11,317 bases of DNA, from the NCBI GenBank assembly GCA_900551635.1, contig URWQ01000027.1, positions 1 to 11,317 of the forward strand. The letters are read 5' to 3'. The stretch comes from an uncultured Collinsella sp. (GTDB lineage: Bacteria > Actinomycetota > Coriobacteriia > Coriobacteriales > Coriobacteriaceae). A model generated the notes under the pieces. The model worked only from the letters and a program-made list of their open reading frames with translations, was not told the origin of the DNA and did no database searches. The translations under genes were made by a program, and so were the position numbers. Of this stretch, positions 6,352 through 11,317 are shown piece by piece (within the stretch, counting starts at the first letter, position 1; every line of letters begins with the position of its first letter).

Positions 6352-6437
6352 ATTGCGTTCCTTTCACATATGAACCAACGGAGAGCATCGCGTCCGGGCA
6401 TACGCGCTGCGTTGTGTATGGTAGAAACAGTAACATT

Positions 6438-6453
6438 CAAACAAAAAAGAACA
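6438..6453 (-). promoter_or_regulatory. TGTTC-type operator-like motif upstream of lacF
   Basis: On the minus strand this reads TGTTCTTTTTTGTTTG and runs into GAATGTTACTG. It closely resembles motifs upstream of lacX (3269-3282) and lacA (4519-4529 and 4556-4575). A weak -10 candidate TACCAT lies just downstream on the minus strand. This suggests that lacF has its own regulated promoter separate from the repressor gene. Confidence 0.45.
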
Positions 6454-6476
6454 GCGCAAAATGCAATTTCAAGCTA

Positions 6477-6508
6477 TGAACGGTTGCTTTTCACCCGTGA
6501 ACGGTTTC
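6477..6508. promoter_or_regulatory. Pair of TGAACGGTT direct repeats upstream of lacF
   Basis: TGAACGGTTGC (6477-6487) and TGAACGGTTTC (6498-6508) share nine bases and are 21 bp apart, two helical turns. A related ACCGTTCAC occurs upstream of lacE at 7683-7691. Such phasing suits a protein binding twice on one face, for example an activator or a repressor. The protein is not identified. Confidence 0.35.
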
Positions 6509-6565
6509 CAAACCAATCTGAACAATATCAAACACAATTATCGGCAAACCAAACAGGTCCACACC

Positions 6566-7570
6566 CTAGCGTACGTCGCGCACGGTATCGCCCTCGACGA
6601 GCACGCCCGGAAACAGCATGTGCTCCAGACCGGGTTCAACGCCCTCGGCGCCGGCAATCTTGTCGACCGCCCACATGCCGACGCGCTTGTTGTCAAAGCG
6701 CACCGTGGTCAGGCGACGGTCGGGCACGATATCGCCCAGGCTATCGTCAACACCCACCACGCTCACGTCCTGGGGCACGCACCTCCCGCGCGACTCGAGC
6801 CTACGGTTGCAGCCGTAGGCCATGGCGTCGTTGGAGGCATAAATGGCCGTGCAGGTCGGATCATCCGCAAGCACCTGGCCGGCAGCATATCCACTCTGCG
6901 CTGTCCAGTCGCCGCGCACGAGCTGCGGGGGCTCAATGCCATGCGCACGCAATGTCTCACGCCAGCCTTCCTCGCGCCGCATGCCCGAAAGCGAGCGCTC
7001 GGGGCACGAGATAAAGTGCACGGTCTTGTGTCCCTGCCCCAGCAAGTACTCGACCACTTGGCGTGAACAATCGAACTGATCGTTATCGACCGTCGAGCAC
7101 AACGGGTGCTCCAGCATGGTAACGAGCACTGTCTGCATACCGGGCAGCGGTTCAAAGGTTCCAAAGTCCGCCGGCATGCGGTTCATGATTACAACCATAC
7201 CGTCCACCGGCAGTGCACTCATACGCGACGATGCGCTCTCGAGGGTATACGGATGCCCGTCTACTTTAGTGAGGGTGATGGCATAGCCGTGCTTATCGGC
7301 GGCGGCGGCAAAGCCCTCCATGCGGTCGAGGTTGCCGGTACCGGTAATGTTGAACATGGCAACGCCGACGGTCTTAAACTTGCCACGGCGCAGCGATCGA
7401 CCGGCAAAATTGGGGCGATACCCCAGCTCGCGCATGGCGGCACGCACGCGTCCCTTGGTCTCGGGGCGCACGCTGGGCGAATCGTGCACCGTACGCGAGA
7501 CTGTCTGCTCCGAGACGCCCGCGAGGCGCGCTACGTCTTTGACGGATACCGATTTTTTAACAGCGGCCAT
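6566..7570 (-). CDS. LacI-family transcriptional repressor of the lac locus
   Basis: The 334-residue protein has a LacI/GalR-type N-terminal helix-turn-helix, VSVKDVARLAGVSEQTVSRT (8-27), followed by the hinge region YRPNFAGRSLRRG (~51-63). The rest is a periplasmic-binding-protein-like effector domain (from TVGVAMF, ~67) with the family motif VSVVGVDDS near 270-278. It probably binds a lac-pathway sugar or sugar phosphate and releases DNA. It is divergent from lacE, and three near-identical 18-bp palindromic sites (7584-7601, 7729-7746, 7849-7866) lie between them, the first immediately upstream of its own start, which suggests autoregulation. The ribosome binding site (AGAAAG) is weak. Firmicute lac-PTS operons usually use a DeoR-family LacR, so I do not assign the lacR symbol. 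Confidence 0.88.
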   Translation of the reverse strand: MAAVKKSVSVKDVARLAGVSEQTVSRTVHDSPSVRPETKGRVRAAMRELGYRPNFAGRSLRRGKFKTVGVAMFNITGTGNLDRMEGFAAAADKHGYAITLTKVDGHPYTLESASSRMSALPVDGMVVIMNRMPADFGTFEPLPGMQTVLVTMLEHPLCSTVDNDQFDCSRQVVEYLLGQGHKTVHFISCPERSLSGMRREEGWRETLRAHGIEPPQLVRGDWTAQSGYAAGQVLADDPTCTAIYASNDAMAYGCNRRLESRGRCVPQDVSVVGVDDSLGDIVPDRRLTTVRFDNKRVGMWAVDKIAGAEGVEPGLEHMLFPGVLVEGDTVRDVR

Positions 7571-7583
7571 AGGTCGATCTTTC

Positions 7584-7601
7584 TATGTCAACGATGCCAT
7601 T
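7584..7601. promoter_or_regulatory. Operator-like site O3 at the repressor gene
   Basis: TATGTCAACGATGCCATT matches site O1 at 15 of 18 positions. It lies 14 bp upstream of the repressor start codon and downstream of the candidate -10 box, so binding would block the repressor's own transcript. Confidence 0.55.
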
Positions 7602-7728
7602 GGTGGCACCTTGCGCAGTCATTTTTAACGCCTTCAAGTATATCCAACGCCTCCCCCACCATACGCTCACCACCCAAAACCTACCGTTCACCGACATTTT
7701 TGCTTCCCCGAACGGCTTTTAGCGCCCA

Positions 7729-7746
7729 AATGTTAACGTTGCCATT
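7729..7746. promoter_or_regulatory. Operator-like site O1, distal to lacE
   Basis: AATGTTAACGTTGCCATT has palindromic outer AATG/CATT and central ACGT, the symmetry and length of LacI-family operators. It matches site O2 (read on the other strand) at 17 of 18 positions. Its centre is 120 bp from O2 and 145 bp from O3, distances compatible with DNA looping. Confidence 0.65.
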
Positions 7747-7848
7747 GTGCAAACACAGAGCCACCGGGCGGCTCAAACGTTTACGCGTAAGGAATCGACG
7801 GTTCGCAGGCACAGGAACCACCGGTTCGCTTCTTTTTTTGTGTCACAA

Positions 7849-7866
7849 AATGGCAACGTCAACATT
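7849..7866. promoter_or_regulatory. Operator-like site O2, next to the lacE promoter
   Basis: AATGGCAACGTCAACATT is, on the opposite strand, AATGTTGACGTTGCCATT, differing from O1 by one base. The palindrome extends to AAAATG...CATTTT. It directly abuts the candidate -35 hexamer of lacE (7867-7872), so an occupied site would hinder RNA polymerase. Confidence 0.65.
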
Positions 7867-7894
7867 TTGGCAACCGAATGTCAAAAGCTACCAT
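7867..7894 (+). promoter_or_regulatory. Candidate lacE promoter
   Basis: TTGGCA (7867-7872, five of six to TTGACA) and TACCAT (7889-7894, four of six to TATAAT) are separated by 16 bp. This would give a leader of roughly 25-30 bases before the lacE start. The position next to O2 supports it, but it was found by eye. Confidence 0.5.
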
Positions 7895-7927
7895 CGTTGC
7901 TAACCCACCGACTCTTAGGAGCTTTGC

Positions 7928-9703
7928 ATGGAGCAACTCATCGCCATCATCGAAAAGGGCCAGCCCTTTTTCAACGCGATCGCCCGCAACAAGTACCTCA
8001 AGGCGATCCGCGACGGCTTTATCTCCGTCATCCCCATCATCATCTTCTCGTCCATCTTTTGCCTGGTAGCCTCGGTCCCCAACATCTGGGGTTTCTACTG
8101 GCCCGATGACATCAACAACGCCCTGTGGAAGTGCTACAACTACTCCATGGGCATCCTGGCCATCGCCTGCGCCGCCACCACGGCCAAGCACTTCGCCGAC
8201 GCTCAGAACCGCGATCTGCCCAAGAACAACCAGATCAACTTCATCTCGTGCATGTGCGCGGCCATCATCGGCTTTCTGCTCCTTTCGAGCGACACCATCG
8301 CCACGGACGCCGCCAGCGGCTTCAACACCACCTACCTTGGTTCCAAAGGCCTGCTGACCGCTTTCATCGCTGCGTTTGTGACTGGCATCATCTACAAGTT
8401 CTTCATTAAGCGCAACATCACCGTCAAGATGCCCGAGCAGGTTCCGCCCAACATCTCGCAGACCTTTAAGGACATCATCCCCTTCTCCGTCTGCATCACC
8501 GTCTTTTGGGTCTTTGACATCGTCTTCCGCGCTGCTTTTGGCTTCTGCTTTGCCCAAGGCGTCATCCAGGTGTTCCAGCCCCTGTTCACCGCTGCCGACG
8601 GCTACATCGGCCTCGCTGTAATCTACGGCGCCATGAGCCTGTTCTGGTTCGTGGGCGTCCACGGCCCCTCAATCGTCGAGCCCGCCATCGCCGCCGCCCT
8701 CGTTGCCAACATGACCGACAACCTGGCTGCGTTCCAGGCTGGTCAGCACGCTTCCGCTGTCCTGACCCAGGGTGCCCAGTACTTCGTCGTCTGCATGGGC
8801 GGCACCGGCGCCACGCTCGTCCTGGTCTTTATGTTCTGCTTCCTGGCCAAGTCTCAGGAGATGCGCGCCGTCGGTAAGGCAGCTATCGTCCCCGTGTGCT
8901 TTGCCGTCAACGAGCCGCTGCTGTTCGCCGCGCCCATCGTGCTCAACCCCGTCTTCTTTGTCCCGTTTGTCTTTGCCCCGATCGCCAACATCTGGATCCT
9001 CAAGATCTTTATCGACTTCTTGGGCATGAACGGCTTTATGTACACCCTGCCTTGGACTGTCCCCGGCCCCATCGGCACCATCATGGGTCTGGGCTTCCAG
9101 CCGCTCGCCTTTGTGATGCTCGCCCTTATCCTGGTCGTCGACTTCGTTCTGTACTATCCGTTCTTCCGTGCCTATGACGCCCAGAAGTGCGCCGAGGAGG
9201 CCGAGATTTCCGAGGAGGAGCTCGCCGCCAAGAACGCCGAGAAGGCCGCCAAGCTTAACGATGCCTTCCAGGGCAAGGCTGACGCCAAGAGCGTTGCCGC
9301 CGGCGCTGCTGCCGATGCCGTGAAGGCCGACTCCCCCGCCGCTTCTGCAGCATCCGCTGCCGAGGCAACGACCGCCAGCGACCTCAACGGCAAGCGCGTG
9401 CTCGTGCTCTGCCAGGGCGGCGGAACCTCGGGCCTGCTCGCCAACGCGCTGGCCAAGGCCGCCAAGGAGCGCGGCATCAGTCTTGAGACCGCTGCCGAGG
9501 CATATGGCAACCACGTGGACATGCTCCCCGACTTTGATCTGGTCGTCCTGGCCCCGCAGGCTGCCAGCTACTTGGCCGACCTGCAAAAGGACTGCGAGCG
9601 CGTGGGCAACAAGTGCGTCGCCTGCCGCGGTAAGCAGTACATCGAGCTCTCCCAGAACGGCGATAAGTCTCTCGCCTTCGTGAGTGAACAGCTTTCGAAG
9701 TAA
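7928..9703 (+). CDS. lacE: PTS lactose-specific EIICB component LacE
   Basis: LacE is the membrane permease that imports lactose and phosphorylates it to lactose-6-phosphate, using phosphate from LacF. The 591-residue protein has an N-terminal EIIC domain (~1-420) with multiple hydrophobic helices and the family stretches RAIRDGFI-like AIRDGFISVIPIII, FWFVGVHGPSIVEPAIAA and GVNEP-like FAVNEPLLFAAP. An Ala/Glu/Lys-rich linker (~421-485) follows, then a C-terminal EIIB domain starting KRVLVLCQGGGTSGLLANAL, with phosphorylated Cys495. Length is close to the lactococcal and staphylococcal proteins (~570-590). AGGAG six bases before ATG 7928 supports the start. It is divergent from the repressor gene and followed by lacG 66 bp later. 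Similarity throughout both domains makes lactose the most likely substrate; other Lac-family sugars such as cellobiose are less likely given lacG and lacAB. Confidence 0.95.
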   Translation: MEQLIAIIEKGQPFFNAIARNKYLKAIRDGFISVIPIIIFSSIFCLVASVPNIWGFYWPDDINNALWKCYNYSMGILAIACAATTAKHFADAQNRDLPKNNQINFISCMCAAIIGFLLLSSDTIATDAASGFNTTYLGSKGLLTAFIAAFVTGIIYKFFIKRNITVKMPEQVPPNISQTFKDIIPFSVCITVFWVFDIVFRAAFGFCFAQGVIQVFQPLFTAADGYIGLAVIYGAMSLFWFVGVHGPSIVEPAIAAALVANMTDNLAAFQAGQHASAVLTQGAQYFVVCMGGTGATLVLVFMFCFLAKSQEMRAVGKAAIVPVCFAVNEPLLFAAPIVLNPVFFVPFVFAPIANIWILKIFIDFLGMNGFMYTLPWTVPGPIGTIMGLGFQPLAFVMLALILVVDFVLYYPFFRAYDAQKCAEEAEISEEELAAKNAEKAAKLNDAFQGKADAKSVAAGAAADAVKADSPAASAASAAEATTASDLNGKRVLVLCQGGGTSGLLANALAKAAKERGISLETAAEAYGNHVDMLPDFDLVVLAPQAASYLADLQKDCERVGNKCVACRGKQYIELSQNGDKSLAFVSEQLSK

Positions 9704-9712
9704 GTAACGCTT

Positions 9713-9746
9713 AGGGCCAGCCGACCATCCACAGCCGGCTGGCCCT
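9713..9746 (+). terminator. Stem-loop between lacE and lacG
   Basis: AGGGCCAGCCG (9713-9723) and CGGCTGGCCCT (9736-9746) form a perfect 11-bp GC-rich stem with a 12-base loop. Only TTCGATTTAG follows, a poor U-tract. It may be a partial terminator or an mRNA-stabilising hairpin that sets different levels of lacE and lacG. Confidence 0.6.
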
Positions 9747-9769
9747 TCGATTTAGACGATTGGATCATC

Positions 9770-11209
9770 ATGTCCGTTAACCCTGCTAGCGTCACCAACC
9801 CGCCCGCGCAGTTTCCCGAGGGCTTTGTCTTTGGCGGCGCCACCGCTGCCTACCAGGTAGAGGGTGAGACCCGCACTCACGGTAAGGGCAAGGTTGCCTG
9901 GGACGACTTCCTGGAGGCCCAGGGTCGTTTCTCCCCCGATCCCGCTTCGGACTTCTACAACCAGTACCCCGTCGATTTGGAGCTGTGCGAGGAGTTTGGC
10001 ATCAACGGCATTCGCCTCTCCATCGCCTGGAGCCGCATCTTCCCCAACGGTACCGGCGAAATCAACCCCGAGGGTGTCCAGTTCTATCACGATCTCTTCG
10101 CCGAGTGCCATAAGCACCACGTTGAGCCGTTTGTCACGCTGCATCACTTTGACACGCCGCTGCCCCTCTTTGAGAAGGGTGACTTCCTCAACCGCGAGAC
10201 CATCGACGCCTTTGTGAACTTTGCCACCTTCTGCTTTAAGGAGTACGCCGACCAGGTAACCTACTGGTTCACCTTTAACGAGATCTGGGCCGACGCCTCC
10301 AACACCTACATCGAGGGCACCTTCCCCGGTGGCGTCAAGGCGCATCTGGCCGAGGCTTTCCAGTGCGAGCACAACATGATGCTCGCCCACGCCAAGGCTG
10401 TGCTTGCCTTCCACAACGGCGGTTTTAAGGGCAAGATCGGCGTCATTCAGTCGTTGGAGTTTAAGTATCCGCTCAACGAGAACGACCCCGCCGACATCAA
10501 GGCCGCCAACAACGAGCACGTGCTGCAGAACCAGTTCTTGCTCGATGCCACCTTCCGCGGCGACTATGCGCCCGACACCCTCGAGTGCGCCAACCGCCTG
10601 GCTGCCGTCTCGGGCGGCACCATCGAGATCCTGGACGAGGATCTGGAAATCATGCGCGAGGCAGCGCTCTACAACGACTACCTGGGCGTTAACAACTACC
10701 AGTGCCGCTTCTTGAAGGCTTACGACGGCGAGAACGACCTGCACCACAACGGTACGGGCGAGAAGGGCACTGGCCGCTGGCGCGTCAAGGGCATTGGCGA
10801 GCACGTGAACAAGCCTGGTATCCCCACCACCGACTGGGACTGGATCATCTATCCCGAGGGCCTGTTCGATCTGCTCGTCTACATTAAGCAGCGCTACCCC
10901 AACTACAAGCAGATCTTCATCACCGAGAACGGCATGGGCTACAAGGACCCCTACAAGGACGGTTTTGTGGACGACCAGCCGCGCATCGACTACATCGAGC
11001 AGCACCTGCGCTGGTTGCTCAAGGCCATGGAGGTTGGCGTCAACGTGGGCGGCTACTTCCTGTGGAGCCTGCAGGATCAGTTCTCCTGGACCAATGGCTA
11101 CAACAAGCGTTACGGCTTCTTCTACGTTGACTTTGAAACCCAAAAGCGCACGCCCAAGGCAAGCGCATACTGGTATAAGCACGTGGCGCAGACCCGTCGT
11201 CTGGACTAG
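9770..11209 (+). CDS. lacG: 6-phospho-beta-galactosidase LacG (GH1)
   Basis: LacG hydrolyses lactose-6-phosphate to glucose and galactose-6-phosphate in the cytoplasm. The 479-residue protein is a full-length GH1 (beta/alpha)8-barrel enzyme. FGGATAAYQVEG begins the barrel, TFNEI carries the acid/base Glu171, and ITENGMGYKD carries the nucleophile Glu386. FSWTNGYNKRYG holds Ser439, Lys446 and Tyr448, equivalent to the phosphate-binding Ser428/Lys435/Tyr437 of Lactococcus lactis LacG. All five key residues are shifted by the same 11 positions, so the extra length is an N-terminal extension. The C-terminal DF(E)TQ...SAYWYKHVA is also typical. The ribosome binding site (GGA, five bases before ATG) is weak compared with lacE, so translation may depend on lacE readthrough. 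Phosphate-binding residues argue against a plain beta-galactosidase/glucosidase. Confidence 0.95.
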   Translation: MSVNPASVTNPPAQFPEGFVFGGATAAYQVEGETRTHGKGKVAWDDFLEAQGRFSPDPASDFYNQYPVDLELCEEFGINGIRLSIAWSRIFPNGTGEINPEGVQFYHDLFAECHKHHVEPFVTLHHFDTPLPLFEKGDFLNRETIDAFVNFATFCFKEYADQVTYWFTFNEIWADASNTYIEGTFPGGVKAHLAEAFQCEHNMMLAHAKAVLAFHNGGFKGKIGVIQSLEFKYPLNENDPADIKAANNEHVLQNQFLLDATFRGDYAPDTLECANRLAAVSGGTIEILDEDLEIMREAALYNDYLGVNNYQCRFLKAYDGENDLHHNGTGEKGTGRWRVKGIGEHVNKPGIPTTDWDWIIYPEGLFDLLVYIKQRYPNYKQIFITENGMGYKDPYKDGFVDDQPRIDYIEQHLRWLLKAMEVGVNVGGYFLWSLQDQFSWTNGYNKRYGFFYVDFETQKRTPKASAYWYKHVAQTRRLD

Positions 11210-11317
11210 TTAACGCCATCGGCCGCCGTAACCATCACGCTGCCGTGCACCTTACCATTCCCGATCGCATGGGCGCTGCGTCCATGCACCTCTTTCCGTG
11301 TGGCGGATACGACCTTC
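11206..11317 (-). CDS. Possible C-terminal end of a convergent gene (partial)
   Basis: One minus-strand frame is open from the window edge to a TAG at 11208-11206, giving 36 residues that end HGSVMVTAADGVN. About 70% of its third codon positions are G or C, which is plausible for a coding sequence here. It would overlap the lacG end by four bases. Other frames in this GC-rich stretch are also partly open, so chance is a real alternative. No family is recognisable. Confidence 0.3.
   Translation of the reverse strand, partial: KVVSATRKEVHGRSAHAIGNGKVHGSVMVTAADGVN

Larger units (their letters stand above)
7571..7927. promoter_or_regulatory. Divergent control region between the repressor gene and lacE
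   Basis: This 357-bp gap has no gene. It contains the three 18-bp operator-like sites, a candidate repressor promoter (minus-strand TATACT at 7642-7637), a candidate lacE promoter (7867-7894), and overlapping palindromes AAACGTTT (7775-7782) and TTACGCGTAA (7781-7790). It also carries direct repeats CGGTTCGC (7799-7806, 7822-7829) and an inverted pair CCGTTC/GAACGG (7684-7689, 7710-7715). The density of symmetric elements with central CG fits LacI-family regulation. Confidence 0.75.

Noticed and set aside
5869-7014. Plus-strand open frame of 381 codons crossing lacF and the repressor gene
   Set aside because: It runs antisense through a terminator, lacF and half the repressor gene, and its translation is Arg/Cys/His-rich and non-protein-like.
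7859-9586. Minus-strand open frames opposite lacE
   Set aside because: Their translations are low-complexity Gly/Asp/Val-rich shadows of the lacE coding sequence.
9752-11182. Long minus-strand open frame (476 codons) opposite lacG
   Set aside because: It lies antisense to a fully convincing GH1 enzyme, its protein is Val/Leu/Gly-rich without motifs, and such frames arise from GC-biased third positions.
11267-11287. Hairpin GCATGG/CCATGC as a lacG terminator
   Set aside because: The stem is only 6 bp with no T-run after it, and it may lie inside a convergent coding sequence.

Overview
The window reads as a high-GC gut actinobacterial chromosome segment, most likely Collinsella or another Coriobacteriia. 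That assignment rests on GC-rich codon third positions, protein style and my recollection of the clade, not on a marker gene. Its core is a lactose/galactose-6-phosphate utilisation locus of the tagatose-6-phosphate type, as known from Lactococcus, Streptococcus and Staphylococcus. Every core enzyme is recognisable by family motifs.

Layout, left to right. (1) 1-939, plus strand: the 3' part of a long alanine/glutamate-rich coiled-coil protein with one C-terminal membrane anchor. (2) 940-1311: a gene-free stretch packed with three inverted-repeat structures. (3) 1312-4405, minus strand: lacA, lacB, then, after a 203-bp gap with its own putative regulatory motif, a LacX-type mutarotase gene and lacC. 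(4) 4406-4712: lacA leader, a cluster of TGTTC/GAACA half-sites and a terminator for the next gene. (5) 4713-5726, minus: an unrecognised multi-pass membrane protein. (6) 5727-6012: its promoter side, a second copy of the composite repeat seen at 967-1093, and the lacF terminator. (7) 6013-6351, minus: lacF (EIIA-Lac). (8) 6566-7570, minus: a LacI-family repressor. (9) 7571-7927: a divergent control region with three near-identical 18-bp operator-like sites. (10) 7928-11209, plus: lacE (EIICB-Lac) and lacG (6-phospho-beta-galactosidase), separated by a stem-loop. (11) 11210-11317: no complete gene; possibly the end of a convergent minus-strand gene.

How the genes fit together: LacF and LacE import lactose as lactose-6-phosphate. 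LacG cleaves it to glucose and galactose-6-phosphate, LacAB isomerises the latter to tagatose-6-phosphate, and LacC phosphorylates it to tagatose-1,6-bisphosphate. The LacX-like protein probably interconverts sugar anomers. The aldolase LacD and a DeoR-type LacR, common in Firmicute lac operons, are not in this window.

Control appears to be layered. A LacI-family protein probably acts at the 18-bp sites around its own gene and lacE. A different TGTTC-type motif recurs upstream of lacA, lacX-lacC and lacF and may belong to a second regulator encoded elsewhere. I see no CRISPR, phage or classical insertion sequence, and no clearly new enzymatic system. The novel-looking content is in the non-coding DNA: the paired composite repeats and the two-motif promoter architecture.
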